From positions 620,001 to 684,000 of the forward strand of contig JAVTVJ010000574.1 in the NCBI GenBank assembly GCA_034509425.1: DNA of 64,000 bases, written 5' to 3'. Positions 37,268 through 51,200 of the stretch are shown one piece after another. The notes beneath the pieces were generated by a model. It ran no database searches, was not told the origin of the DNA, and was given only the letters and a program-made list of their open reading frames with translations. Made by a program: the position numbers and the translations under genes. This DNA comes from Eopsaltria australis. Its lineage: Eukaryota > Chordata > Aves > Passeriformes > Petroicidae. Positions within the stretch are counted from its first letter, which is position 1, and the number at the start of each line of letters is the position of its first letter.

Positions 37268-37352
37268 AGAACCTCAAATCTAAATAGTTTTATTGTGTGA
37301 CTAAACACAGATTTCAGAAATTGAAATATACCATCCTGGACTGAGTGTAACT
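37268..37352. repeat. Dispersed 85-bp repeat, copy 1
   Basis: Starts AGAACCTCAAATCTAAATAG and ends CTGGACTGAGTGTAACT. It aligns without gaps to 43897-43981 with five differences, all transitions. It is not CR1, I do not recognise a transposon family in it, and no target-site duplication is obvious at either end. Confidence 0.93.
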
Positions 37353-37503
37353 TGTATTTAGGAGAAGTATTTAGGGTTCAACATCACAAAATGATTGAAA
37401 CTGTAATCAGCACTAATGAGACACGACAGAGGTGTTTTCTCTATGGCTGAAGGGGAAAGCAGCAAACACCAAATATTTAAATATATTGATAAGGGGACAC
37501 TGC

Positions 37504-37558
<55 letters not shown>

Positions 37559-37566
37559 CGATGATG
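37504..37566. repeat. (ATG)n / (GAT)n trinucleotide microsatellite
   Basis: Eighteen uninterrupted ATG units (37504-37557), one ACG unit, then two more ATG units. In one plus-strand frame the array reads as about 20 aspartates inside an 83-codon open frame (37416-37664). I treat that frame as chance because nothing around the aspartate run resembles a known family and no supporting splice structure is evident. Confidence 0.97.
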
Positions 37567-40500
37567 GCACAACTTGGAGGATTTTTAGATTTAAGGAGAC
37601 TTATCTGAGAGAAGATAGTTTTGCTCATGGCTATAGAGAATCATATGGAAGGTGTAGGGAATAACAGTACTATGATAATGCACTAATTAGTAAAATGTCT
37701 GGGATTGGTTTGGAGATTTTAAAGGAAGAATATTCATTGGAACAGAAATATGATCTTTCTACCTCAGCTCAGGTTCACAGCAGGAAGTCAGAAATACATT
37801 AATCTTAGTCCAGGTATGCTCAGTTATGAAATGGGTAGTGAAAATGAATCAGACATTTTCACCAGTTTGGGGAAAGTTCTTTGAGATCCAGAGAAGCCTG
37901 CTACACTGGCTTGGATGGAGTTCATTCTGTCCATAGCAGCCCCCATGGTGCTGTGGTTTGGATTTGTGGTTAAAACAGTGTTATTAACTCAGGGGTGTTT
38001 TATTTACAAGTGCTGAGCAGCACTCAAAGAGCTTCAAGGCCATTTCTGTCTGTCTGACTGCCCCACCAATCGAGGGCCCCAACAGGAAGCTGGAAGAGGA
38101 CAAAATACAGGGAAAATAGCAACCAAGCAACCCTTCTAAAGGTATTTTCTGTTCATCAAGAATAGGGAAGGTGTTGTGACATGAACAGGCTGTCTGCTCT
38201 GTTCTTCCTGCTCTGCTTCCCAGAGCACTCACTACATCTCAAAATTGCCAGCAATGTGTAATATATTTCCCAAAACTTTATCTGAGTCAAAAAATATTCC
38301 CTGCACAATTTGTTGCTCTGAACTCTGACCGAAGAGTCAGTACAGTTTGGAACACTATGGACTTAGCAACAAAATAATGAGATTTTTTTTTTCCTTTGAG
38401 AGCCCTGTAAGAAAGCATGAAAGGGCTGAATGGGAGGGTAGCTGTGACTTTGGGCAGCTCTGCAGGAGCCAGCTGCAGGGGTTGCTATGCTACCCAGCGT
38501 GGTGGGGAGCTGCAGGCAGGGCTTTGTCTGCATCCTTGGGGCCAAGGGGCTCCATATTCCTGTGCAGTTAAGCAGCTTGACAGGGTGAGCCAGGAGCAAG
38601 AAAGGAGCTCTCAAAATCCTCAAATCAATTTCCTGGCAATCTGGGAAATCCGTGAGCTACACCAGGCAAACGCTTTTGCTGTAAGAAGCAAGTCCCAGCA
38701 TCCAGTGAGACTCCAAAAGAGCAGCTTTCCTTCCAAATCAGAGGAGTCTGAAGCATTTAACTTTATTACTGATTCTCTGAGAGAACCCAGCTATGAAAGA
38801 GTTTTAAAGTAATTGGGGAGGGAGTGAACATACCCACAAGTGAGAGATCCTGAATTCACTATGAACAAGAAGATGCTTCATTCAAATTAGTTTATAGAAG
38901 TTGGATAATCTTCCAACACCGTGGATGTGACAATGAATTTAATGTATTATTTTAGAAAAGGCAAGAAGCAGAAGTATACTGAGAATTTGAGTACAACCAA
39001 AATTTGTGAAAATGGATTTGGTGGCATTTGTTTCAACATGTCAAAGCAATTTCTGGTATGTGGGAAAAGATGCAAAAATGTAAGGGGTTTACTGGCACAT
39101 CACAGTGCCTTTGACAGATGCCATTCCTTCAGCAGTGGAGATGGTTTGGGTGTAAATAGAATTCGAAATACCAAGACAGGAATTTTGAGGAGACAAGGGG
39201 ACTTGAGCTCTTAATTTAGTTTTATACTTTTTCAGTCATTCGTATACTCAACTTTCCAAAATCCTGGAGGATGGAATATCTGGAGTTTATCCTAGCCTCC
39301 AGAAGATAGCTAATTGGGTTTGTAATCAGTCAGGCACAGATCTGACTCCGAAGCAGAAGGAAGGTTGTGTTCTGCATGAGCTGGTGCCCTGATTGCAAGG
39401 AGTCCAGAAATGCAGAGACAATCAGAGGGGATTTATACAGCCCCCCCTCCCCAACTGCTCACAGCAGTTCAGTATAAATTACTGTAGGCTATCACATCTT
39501 ATTTCTCAGTAGTGGTAGCAGGGTAAAAACTGTCAACTGGGGTTTTTTCCTAGGGAAACTCTTTTAATAGTGAACGAGCAAGAGTATTCAGGTGGAGAAC
39601 ATATTTTACAGAAATATAAATGTTTAAAAAGCAAAATATTTCACCTTATTAACGTAACACCGTTGTTGCTATCATTCAGTTTTCTTGCATATACGTCCCT
39701 GAGAGTTGCTAACATCCTCCCATGGCACCAGACTCACATAACTGCCCTCATGTGCTGCACCAATGCAATAAAGCACAAAGCTACAGAGTAGAACAGGCAG
39801 AATGCTAATAAGAAGAAAAGACTAAAATGTTGAGCTTTCTATTTTGTGATTCACTTTCCCCATGAGTCTTATCAATTTTCCAATCAACATTACTATATGA
39901 ATTTTCAGACAAAGCCTGACTAGACCTCTTAAAAAGACTATTAACTGCAGCTATTCCAGAGCCACAGCTTCTGAATTAAAGGTCATGACAGTTATGAATG
40001 AGGTTATGGGATTTTTCACTCTACTACTTGGACTTATGTCTTCAACAGAAGTGGAAATTTAAACCAGAAACAGGATTGCAACATGACAAATGAATGAAAC
40101 TGCAAACTGCAGAGAGCAGGGCTAAGAGGAGGTCATTCGTGAGGCAGTGCAATGAATTGGTGATGTTGATGTTTTGACAAGCAAATAGATCACAGAAACC
40201 CGGTGCCTGGTGCTGGCCGTGCAGCCCTTCCTGCAAGGCTTTATCTTGAGAGAACAACAAACCTTCCTGCAGCGTTTTGTCAGCCTGGCTGATGGAACAG
40301 GTATTTCAAACCAATATCATAGACCTTGTTTTCCCCTGTGCGTTAAAACTCTTCTCTCTGTTTCTGATCTTTCTTGATTCTCCCCGTCCCTCTGTGCCCC
40401 TACAAACTGCACGACAGAAACGTTTGGCTCCTCTGTCCCCTTCAGTGTTTGTGCAGCAAGCCTGGCTGGCAGCATTGCTCTCTTCAAAGCAGGGCAGGAT

Positions 40501-43500
40501 AAGCAGGACTTTGTGGTCACACCAAGAAATCAATGATACACTGAAGCAGTTTTTAATTAGACCACTGCGGTCCTGAACTAACCCCCAGTTACAGAGATTA
40601 AATAATTGCTTATGGCATTCTCAACGTGTAGTTCACCGTAGTGAAAAGAACACTATTGACTCAACTGCTAAGTTTTGAGAGCTGATGAAGTCTTGCTGAG
40701 TGCAGAAATTCTTTTCAGCACAAAAAAAAACCCAATGCAGTTTTATGACCCAACTCCTTTGAACTATTTTAATTAAGGACTCCTATGATAAGAAAGAAGT
40801 TGAAAAGCTATTTAGCAGGAAGACAGGCTCCCATTTAAATGTTGACTCATGAAGTCAGCACTTTCAAGGGTATTACTGTACATTTGGTCTTTTCTTCTCA
40901 AAGCCATTAACTTCTGCCAGCACATTTCTGTCTATCTATCGTATGTCTCCGTGATTAGGAACCTGTTAAAGTCAATATCACTCACACATCTACTCTCTTT
41001 CAGTCACCCTTGATTTTTTCCCCTTGTCTGCCTAAATTTAGACTACAAATTTTAATAAACAACTGCTTTCACCTTTCCATTCAGATGTTCTGTAGTTGCT
41101 ACCTGGCACAAGTCCCCTGATCTAAGTGAGCCACCTTGACACAGGGCTTGAAAACCTGGCCTTAAGGACTCATTACATTTAAAAGTGTAACTAATTTAAT
41201 TAGATAGTCTTTCAAAAAGGTTATTATTGTGTTCATTTTACTAGTAAAAATGGATCAGAAGAATGCTACAGGAAAATGGCATTTTTAAATGACAGTAGAG
41301 CGATGTAGGAATAATTAATGTTTTTGAAGAAAGTATATTCATGGTCTTTCATCTTATTTCTTTATGTTTAAAACAAATAAAAGCATGTGAACTTGTATTT
41401 GATAATGCTGAGTTCATCCACCAAAATGATGCCATCTGTGCAAAACAAAAAGGAATATTTGCCCTTCAAAGCATTCCATGACAGAAAATCAACAGAGCAC
41501 TCTGGGCTTGCTATTTTTAAGAGATATTCAGACTGTGTAGTAGGAGTCTCAAAATCCCACTTGGTTTCTCAGTAGCTTGGTAGGGATCTGAATTCCTGCA
41601 CGGAATAAGGCTGCTGCCAGTCCCTGGAGGGGAGCCCCAGCAGCAGCTGAGGCTGTCAGGACACATAACCTGCTCCACTGCTGCTCCTGCTCCATCCATC
41701 ATCCTCAGTTAAGAGAAAGGTGAGCTTTGGCATTGAGATATAGGCCATTCATCAAGGTTAGGGGAAAAAGGAAAAGAAAAGCTTGGGTTTTATGAGCAGA
41801 TGTCCAGGCAGCAGGAGCAGCAGCAGTGAGAAGGAGAAGCAAAAGGCCAAGGATCCGTCGGGCTGAGCATTGGGCAGGGGCAGGGCACAGCCACGGGCAC
41901 ACAAGAGATGCCTTTCCTTGGTCTTAAAATTAAGAGTCAGACATGGTTAAGGGATAAAGGGGTTTTATTTCAGTATTTAATAAGGATCCTTAAGGTGTAA
42001 CACTTTGCCAAGGTGGAGCAGGCTGAAATGCACACACACGATAGATTGTGTATACAATTTTATAGACCTTGCAAATCAGCATATCTGACAAAGATTCCCA
42101 TGAGAGGCTTGAATGAATAGTGTGATACACCCTTATCCTGAGGAATTTCCCTCTGGATGGGCTACATTTTTTGTTTACAGGATGTGTTCTAGAGAGGACC
42201 TTGCTTTCTCAGGACAGTGTAGGGTTTTCCAGCCTCCAACTGTGAGGCCTCCAGGATGTTTGCTCTCCTGGTCTAACAGAATACCAGGACTATGCTGAGT
42301 TATCAGATTTAAGGGATTACAAGGATGCATGTTAAGAGTGCTGATGGTACATAAAAGGTATATAAAAGAAAAGGCAAAAAATCATCATGGCATCAACAGA
42401 GCCAGGAAAGGATCCGTGCTGTATGTGCTGCACTTTGAGAGTGCAAACAGTGCCCTGTGAATGGCACAAGGCATCCATACAGAAACAGGGGAAATGGGAC
42501 ATGAATCCAATCTCAGGCTGGAGCCCCGAGGACTCTCAGTCCTTTCTGTGATGCAGGAGCTGCTGGAGCTCCTGTTCCCTTTGGCATTTGACAGGCTGCA
42601 GGCACTCACCAAGTTTTCCAAATTCCAAACAAAAGGCCTGCACACTCGTGCTGTTGCAAAAGGCATCGGAATGGTTTCAGAGTGGTTCCCTCGGCACAGC
42701 GCTCCAGGATTGCTGACAGGGGCACCCGTGGAGAGGGGATGGTGGCAACAGGTCCCTCACTGCTCTGAGATGACACCAGGGAACAGTGAATGCATTGTTC
42801 CCTGAATGAAATTTAACAAACTGCATTCTCACATCGCTGTGAGGAAGCTGCCTCCCGTGGTACCAGGCTGAGCAGGGGCAATCCTCCCTTTCCATAAGGA
42901 ATACTCTCATTTTCTCTGCACCAAGGGCAGGAACCAGGGTTTCTCAGCAATAAGGACACCCTGTGTGCTGGGACACATCAGAGCCAGAGCTGCACAGAGA
43001 CGGCTCGTTCACCGTCTGCTTGAGAGAAACACAGGAAGAAAATAGGACTTGAAAACAGCCAAGTACTCAAGACATCTAAAATCAAATGTACAATTCGGTT
43101 TTCATTTTCTTCAGTGAAGGAATATTCACTTGCCTGTATTAACTTCTATTTTAGAAGATGCCATGAGCTTATTTGAATATTAAAGATTCTTTAGAGCACT
43201 TTCTATACTTCAGTTCCTATTTTAGTTTAACTTAATTAAAATCTTTTTGAGGTTTTCTTCATGAGACACACTTAGCCTTTTAGTAACAGAATACAGATAA
43301 TTATATCATTCCAAACATTTGGAGATAGACTGAACAAAGTAAGGCTGTCCAAATTATTGTGTTCAAATAGTGTCTGCCTTATTTTACACATCGGGCAGGC
43401 TTGGTGCCTCTGGATAAGATCCTGGTGATGTTTCAGGGCCTACTTTAGAATAATATTACTCTCACCAGAGCCAGTGTGCCAGGATACCAGGAATGAAACC

Positions 43501-43610
43501 ATTCCTGAGGGAAACACCTCCCCAGGCCAGTGAAACCCCCACACCTTAAAGAAAATGAATACTGCACTATCAGCTGTTATGAGCTCATAGGGGCTGCAGT
43601 CAGGTAGAAA

Positions 43611-43655
43611 GTTTAAATCACTTTAAATCACACCAGTTCACTTTAAATCACACCT
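43611..43655. repeat. 20-bp imperfect tandem repeat
   Basis: CACTTTAAATCACACC occurs at 43619 and again 20 bp further on, with a third partial TTTAAATCA just to the left. Confidence 0.8.
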
Positions 43656-43896
43656 GTGTAATCACTTCCTACCATCCTATCCATACACCTTATATGGAAT
43701 CTCAACAAGGCAACTTCTAAAATTGATACAATTATCTTTCTGAAATAAAGAACAAGTAATAAAAATTGTACACACGTACAGCTAGGTATTTTTATTAAAA
43801 GAGTGCATGCAAAACTGCATAGATAGTAAAAATGCATGGAAATCTGTCTTGCACTTGTACTTTGTAAGAAAAGGTATTTTGTACATATTTTATTAA

Positions 43897-43981
43897 AGAA
43901 CCTCAAATCTAAATAGTTTTATTGTGTGACTAAGCATAGATTTCAGAAACTAAAATGTACCATCCTGGACTGAGTGTAACT
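43897..43981. repeat. Dispersed 85-bp repeat, copy 2
   Basis: Second copy of the element at 37268-37352, same orientation, offset 6629 bp. The shared block begins and ends abruptly; flanks on both sides are unrelated. Confidence 0.93.
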
Positions 43982-45586
43982 CTGCACAGATAGATACTAG
44001 CATTGATTCAGGAGTCTGGATTGGGAAAATCCTGTTGCATACAAATAACCCGAAACATTAAAATGTATGCTCCATCCACAGCAACCCAAAGGGAATCAGA
44101 TCGAAGGCCTGAATACGTGTTTTCTAAATTAAAAATTCAAATCAGGACATGTAAAGTAGTTTAAAATAATAATTACATGAATCCAAATTAAGTAATACAC
44201 AGTAATTACAAAGAGTGCTGTTAGCAAATTCAAAATAGGGTTTGGGTGCAAGGCAGTGCCCCAGGCAGGTGCACCCAGACACCGAGAGGAGGAGGAATCA
44301 CAGGTGTGTGTGTGTGACAGAGAGGAGTGAAATCCCCTCACTTCTCTGGGCTTTGTGCTACTCAGGCAACTAAAACCTCGCTGGTTTTGTGCTTTGGCAG
44401 CTTTTTGGGCTGAAGTGTTCTTACAGAATGAGTACAGGGCAGAATTCAGGAAACAATTTGTGACGCAAAAGCAATTTCTAACAAGAGAGTTGTGTATGCT
44501 CTGATCAGCAACAGGAAATTAGAGTTACTTGTCTCAAAGTTTAGCTTTTGCTTTCTAGTGCCTCACCAGGTGCTTCAGAGGACAATTCAAGTGATGTCTT
44601 TATCTGAATGTGTGAAATCTGCTTTAGAAACCAAAGTTTTACCTTTTATAAAAAGCAAATGAAACAGAGCATGCTTTAGATTTTGCTGTCTGCACTTGAA
44701 AAGTTAGCAGTCTGCAGCCAAAAAGCATGATTACATGTTGTGAAAACTGTGTTGGAAAACTTATTATTGACAGAAATATTTATCTTGAAATTGTGTAAAT
44801 TTGAGGGGGTAACATTTTGTTTGTTCTGTTCTGCATGCTAAAGGCACAACACATAGCACTGAAATACCCAGGAACCTCTGTATTTCATGTGCACCCTTAA
44901 TTTTTATGCAGCATTTAGGAGCATCTGTGATATCCAGACTCCACAAGTTTCCAGCTGTATTGGGAATAAAGGACTGCACATCATGGGACTGCCAGTAAAC
45001 CCAGTTCACCTCTGGCTGAATGCTGCTCCCCTGGATTTCCCCCCATATTCCCATAGTGTTGCACCCAAATCCTGTGTTCTGAAGCTTTCCTATTTCACAC
45101 TACCTTTTCCCCTAAAGCATTCCACTAAAGGAATCTGAAACTTCCTTTAATTTTGATCTGGATAGACTGACTTTACCCACACGCAGTAGATTGCATTCAG
45201 TGTCTCAAAATACAAATTGAGTGGAAGGCACATTGTACTTGTGGTGTTACCACAAACACTGAATCATTTCTACAAAACAAAACAGATAAGATGAGGCTTC
45301 TTGAAATATCTCCAGTGTGGTGACACTTTATTTTCTATATAAAACATCCCATTCTATATTTTAAAGTCATGTTTGTAAATAATCTTTTCCCATCATGATG
45401 CTTTTCAGATATCTGATTCCAGAGTGCTCTTTCACTGAGGGCCTGAGACTACAAATGTGCCACAAACATAAGGCCCAAATGAAAAATCTGCTGGGAGAGC
45501 TGGAGCCAGATTCAGAAATGAACAAAGGCTTGGAAGAGACTTTGTACATGTGGTGGAATGTGCATCCATTCAGCCTTGCATGTGTG

Positions 45587-45609
45587 CTCTCTCTCTCTCT
45601 AAAAGAGAG
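45587..45609. repeat. (CT)7 tract ending in a small inverted repeat
   Basis: CTCTCTCTCTCTCT is followed by AAAAGAGAGC, so the left edge (GCTCTCT) can pair with the right edge (AGAGAGC). Low-complexity hairpin. Confidence 0.8.
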
Positions 45610-46967
45610 CAAAAAAAAAATTTATAAAAACTTTTCCTTTCTTTTTCCTTACAAATTTTAATAGTTCTCTCCCCCTCGCCCCTAAAAATCAGGAGGGAAC
45701 TCAAAGTCATTGTTCTAAGTTTCAAAGGCTGCCTAATAAGAATAATGACAGAAGAGATAAAAGGGAGAACTTTCATGCCAGCTTCTTGTAGGTTTGGATT
45801 GCAAACTGGAGGTTGCTGTTCTTCAGGCACCTGCCCAAATAAACAAGTAACAAACCCCAGAATGACCTCAGGATGTGCTGAACATTCAATTCCTGTGCTG
45901 GTTAGCAGGACAAACAGGCAGCACGTGCTTTGGAAATCAGGCCACAAACTCTGAAAGGCTGATTTTTGACAGCTTGGAGGGATGGAGGTCCCAAACGTGG
46001 CAGGAATGGCTTTGCAGATGTTTCAGACTAGATAGATTATTTTTCTGAATCCTGGTACTTCTTTTGTTTTCTCCTTGTGACAAAACCTCCTTGGTCAGTG
46101 AGAGTAACCCAGTGCCCTGCCCATATCTTACCACAGGCCAAAGGAGGCAAGAAATCCCCACAAATTCCTGAATCCATAGTCCAAATCACTATTAACATGA
46201 AGGTAACACCTTCACAGCTTTTCAATAAAAGCTAAAGGCACACTGCAGGAAAATGTTTCAAGAGGGGAAAAAGGCCCCCAAACACATCTGATTTCCATTT
46301 GCACAATTAACACACATTTTAAAAGTCAGAGCCTCCACAGCCATGCAGCCCTGAAGAGCTCAAGGGTCTGTGGTTCAACTGAATCATCTGACTTTCAAGC
46401 AGAGGACATCTATTTTAGTTCATCAGACTTTCTAAAATTAACTGGGGTTCACAGCTTGGTAAAAAAAAAAAAAATGCATACTGAAAGAAGCCCTCTAAAT
46501 CTGGATTGCATACTGATAATTAAAGTTCCGTATGCTGAAGGCTTTCTCAGGGTTTTTTGCTTCTTTCCAGTAAAATCATGGAAAATGGAAAACTGACATT
46601 AAGAACAAGCAGAAAGGAGCAAGCTGACTTCCACAGCTCTCAGAAATACTGAAGGGTTAAGCAAAACACACAATGTCATGGGCAAAAAGGTGCAGCAGGA
46701 TCTATTTTTGTCTTAAAGAAAAATAAGCTGTTAACAACAGAAATACATTTAGCCTTGCAAAAAAGCACCATTTTGTCATATTACTATTAATATGTCTATT
46801 ATTTGCTGAGATCACGGAGGACCATCAGGAGATTCTTTAAATATAAATGACTCCTCATGACTCCACACAAGGCCTGGCAGTCTGAAGCCAGAATTGGCTT
46901 TTCTTTATCCTTTCAGTGTGACAGAATCCACCTGCTTGCACCCAACACTAAATCACAAGGACTGCTT

Positions 46968-47040
46968 TTTGCTTTTTTCTTTTTGTTTGTTTTTTTTTCT
47001 TTCTTTCTTCCTTCTTCCTCCTTTCCTCTGTGTGTGTGTG
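46968..47040. repeat. Polypyrimidine tract followed by (TG)6
   Basis: About 60 bases made almost only of T and C with a few G, running directly into TGTGTGTGTGTG (47029-47040). Low complexity. It could act as a polypyrimidine tract, but I see no exon after it. Confidence 0.85.
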
Positions 47041-48170
47041 CATTGTGGTATCTCCATGTGTGGGGATATCTTTTAAGACATCAGACTTCATAATTAAACT
47101 AATTTCTCTTGATGCACAGTCTCGGTAGTCCTTAAAATCCTTAAATCACTCATGCCTTGTTACCTCTCCCTCAGGTTTGTGCAATATTAGAGGCTCAACC
47201 TCTAATGTTAGCACAGTTTTCACTTATTTGTTGCACTGGGGGCTGAGGACAGAATTTAAGCAGCCTTGTGTGAGTGAGACTAAGCTGTAATGCCTGTGGA
47301 AATGTCTCATGTAACAATTAACATTTCCCCAGAGTCCTAACTTAGGCCAGGCCTGGGATCTTAGCACAGAACAGCAAATCTATGGAGCCACTCATCTTTT
47401 TTACACCATAATCCCAAACATTCAACCTCCCTATGCTCTCTTCCATCAAAATAATTCCCATCAATTCCTCCTCCCTGCCACTTCCAGCTGAGGACTCCCT
47501 CCTGCTCTCCATGGGAAGACCCCACATTGCTGTTCTGGCTGCTCAGCAGAGCCATTGCCAGGCTCAGGCTGACCCTCACAGGAGCTCTGGGCACTCGCTG
47601 CTTCATCTCCACCTGCTCTGGCCTCTGCCATTATCAGCAATCCAGCACCTCCACTGCCTTACTGCTCATTTACAGTCACAGATCTGTGAACATTGACATT
47701 TTCCAGATGTGGGGAAGGTTTCTGTCCTGCAGAGGAACAGTATCAGCTGTTTTATTTTAATTTCATCACCAAGCTACAGATTTTCACCACCCCCTTTAGT
47801 TTTTTGGTGCAGTTGCAAACTGCATAAGTGTCACAGATTTTCCTACAATAAACTACTACAGCTAAATTCTGTTTGTGCCCATAGTTTCCTGAGGGTTGAG
47901 TTATTGATTTTTTTCCTATTTTCACTTCTTTCAACAACGTGGCTTAAGATGGTCCTGTTAAGGTGTTTTTCATTTATTTCAACAATCTCATTCCTACAGC
48001 ATCTGGTTTGATTTTCCTCTAAAGCCCTTTACAGGGGCATATAAGCTTTAAAATTAAAGTTAATAAATGTAAACAGTTGTGAAGTTAGGAGGAGAATACT
48101 AAAACAGGCACAGAAAGGACAAAAAAGTACCAACAAAAGTATTCCTTCCTACATTTCAACAACTCCACAA

Positions 48171-48235
48171 ATCCATCCATCCATCCATCCATCCATCCAT
48201 CCATCCATCCATCCATCCATCCATCCATCCATCCA
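48171..48235. repeat. (ATCC)16 tetranucleotide microsatellite
   Basis: Sixteen perfect ATCC units with no interruption, bounded by CACAA on the left and ACTACG on the right. A long uninterrupted array implies high current mutability. A shorter run of the same motif (about four units) is at 17907-17920. Confidence 0.97.
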
Positions 48236-51200
48236 CTACGTGTTATGTTCATCTCTCACAACTGCAACTCAGAGAAATTTTGCCTCAACAAACTTAGGTT
48301 ACAGATTCTGCTCTGTGCTAAAGAAATCAATCCCAGGTATCCTTTATAGCTTCCTGGGAAATTCTGAAGTATGTATTTATGTCTGATTTGTTTTGGTCTT
48401 CAGTTTTATACTGCATAGCAGATTGTAGCACAGTAAAATGTATTGATTTCATCTATATGATTTATGTACAGTGGGATAAGAAAAACAAATGTACATAATT
48501 TACAAATTTATTCAGGCAGAAGGTTCCAAAACAAAGATGCAAACACTGAAAAAATATTTCTATCAGTCTACACTACTTAATTTAGAAGTTTATATGAGAA
48601 ATAACATTCATGAGGCAAGTGGAAGGAGCATTTATGTGTAGTTTTATAAGCCACAGTCACTTTAAATCCTGTATTTCCATGCTCATTAAACCTCTTGTCA
48701 GAGGAGTCCTGCTGGTAAAATATGACTTGGTTCTTTTAGAGCAGGATCATTGCCTGATGATTTTGAAAGAGCCTTGTTTTTCAGAGGGAGAGGGGAAGGA
48801 AGATGTATTCCCTGGGATTGCACAAGGCAGCTCAGAGGAGCCAGGCTCAGCTCCTCTGGGAATATTTAGTGTGGGAAAGGGGAATGAGCACACCCAGGTG
48901 GGATCTCTGGTTGTGACAGAAACACTGAATTACACAGAGGCAATCCTCGTGTGGAATTTTCAGGTGCTTACTGAAAAAAACCCTCAAAAACTAGAAACAT
49001 AACTTTGATCCCTGTTTTGAGAATTATTTATGTCTTAACAGCCCAGTTGGTCACCAGGAGTCATCATGACATCCTTGCACTCTTCTGGACTCTTTCAAAA
49101 CTAGCAATTTAATTTCACTTTCCAATATTTTCCAGAAGTGACGAGACTCCTGCTTTTCCTACTGCCATTAATTTCCTAGGACCTGAAATTCATGTAGGAT
49201 AATCCCCACAGCTCTCAGCAGTCATGCTAAACCAAAAACATCCACAGAAAAGTAATATTTCCTATTTTTGTGTACCACAAACTGTTGCTGCTGGTGTAAT
49301 TTGTATTTCTGCTACTTCATCCCACGGTGCTGACAGGGCTGCAATAGCCCAGCTCAGCACTGCTTTCCTTTTTCGTTTTTGAGAAATTATTCCAAGAGAT
49401 TTGGTGCCTTATTACAGCTTCATTAGAGAGGAACAAAAAGACATGTAACTGTCTAACAGCCTGTGGGGCTTTCATAGCATGGAGACTGCTGGAATAGAAA
49501 TGCTTGAAAGTATTCCTAAAATGGCCAGATGCAGCGCCAAATTCCCTTTATGGAGAATAAACTCAGGGTACTTTTTCCATTATTTCCATCCTATAGGAAT
49601 AATGCAAACCAGGTGCAACAGAAGCAAGAGTTCAGACTCGGATTAATAAAGTCATAAATCAAAGTTTAAACGAACTACCCATTCCCATCTAAATGCTGTT
49701 AAATTCTAGTGCTTGTTGAAGTGTAATTCTTCTCATTTGTGGTTTTTTTTTTGCCCATGGGACCTTCATTTTCCAGTGAGAGCCCATGGAAATGCAGGAT
49801 GGTGTTTGTGCAGCTTTGTGTACCTGAGCTCAGCCAGGTGAGGCAGGATTCCCTCTGTGTGAGGTGCATTTTTCCTGGGGGGCACTCAGGAATGATGTGC
49901 ACATTCATGGCACGTTTTCCATATTTATTTAAAGATGCTGAGAATTGCAAAATATCTGCCCTTATACAAGGATATGAGATGTCTTTAAACCTGTCCTAGG
50001 CCAATAAAAGGTGTACTGTTCCTAAATCCTGTTTTGGGGAACTGAACCTGATTTGCAAAGCCAACCACAACAAGATGCTGATGCTCTAAATTCTTCTTAT
50101 CAATCCACGCCCTAATTTTTCCCAGCCAGGCTGTGTGACCAACACTCTCAGTGTACCTTCCTTTTTACAGGAACTGCTTTCATTCCCTCGTTTTTGGGGT
50201 GAAATCAGCAGTGTAGCTGCTCCTGCAGCAGCCTCTCTGAAGGTGATACAGCTGGGGGTGTTGGCCAGGCTCTCACAAATACAGATAGGAAATCCTCAGA
50301 TTCTTGTACCCTCAAAGCTGGTGAACCTCTTGTCTCTTTAGGGTGCAGAAAGTAACAGGTGCCAGTCAAGTCAAAGGTTCAGAATTGCTGGAAACTTCTG
50401 ATCCTTCTAAACCATTCTTGCATGAAAAGTATTAAACATGAACCCTTCCCAAGCATGTTCCAGCACAGAGCTGCACGGCTTGAACAGCAGCAGCAGCAGG
50501 AAGCTCAAATGTCCTGGTTGTCTGCAACACCAGTGCAGGAAGGATCAAAGCTATGTATGAAATGGCAGTTTTTAAAAGACACTGAAGGAGGGTGAGCCAT
50601 AACAGCCTGGAAGAGAAGTTCATTACACTTACATGTGCACTTACAATGTTTATGAGTCTCTAGGCCTGAGTAAATAAGCCAACACTAAATAAAAGGAAGC
50701 AGTCAGAAAGCTGTCATGGTGATCTACTACAAATTTCAACCTGATTTAGATTTACCCACTCCTCATAATTCAATTCAAGAGAGTCAAAATCCTTCTATAA
50801 CCTTGTCTTCCATAATGGAATAAATCAACATGCAGGATATAACTGAGGGGAAGAAAATAAGAATGAACGTGCTATTAGGATATAGAAAGGAATGATACAG
50901 AAAAGATCTGCTTCTGGTTATACTTTCATATGTACAGTCACCAGAGAATAATGAGCATTTTGCAATAAGAAACAAAAAAGTACTGCTAACTCTAGCAACA
51001 TCATCTCATACAAGGACAGGTACTTGGCCATAGTTATAGGGGGGGGTTAATTTTATCCAATATTTACCTCCTGATTCCACGTAATTCATACGAAAGACTT
51101 TCTGCTGTTGGGGTTTTTAAAGCTAAAGTATCAGCCTTTGCTTTAATGAACAGGTAAAGTCTATCCAGAGAATGTCCTTGTGCTGAAAAGTTTAGATTTT

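Larger units (their letters stand above)
34549..48170. other. Mostly non-coding stretch
   Basis: It includes an enhancer-like block (34560-35320), the candidate exon at 36764, the GAT array at 37504, both 85-bp repeat copies, a possible degraded LTR near 41.95-42.45 kb and low-complexity tracts at 45587, 46461 (A14) and 46968. Nothing else could be supported. Confidence 0.5.
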
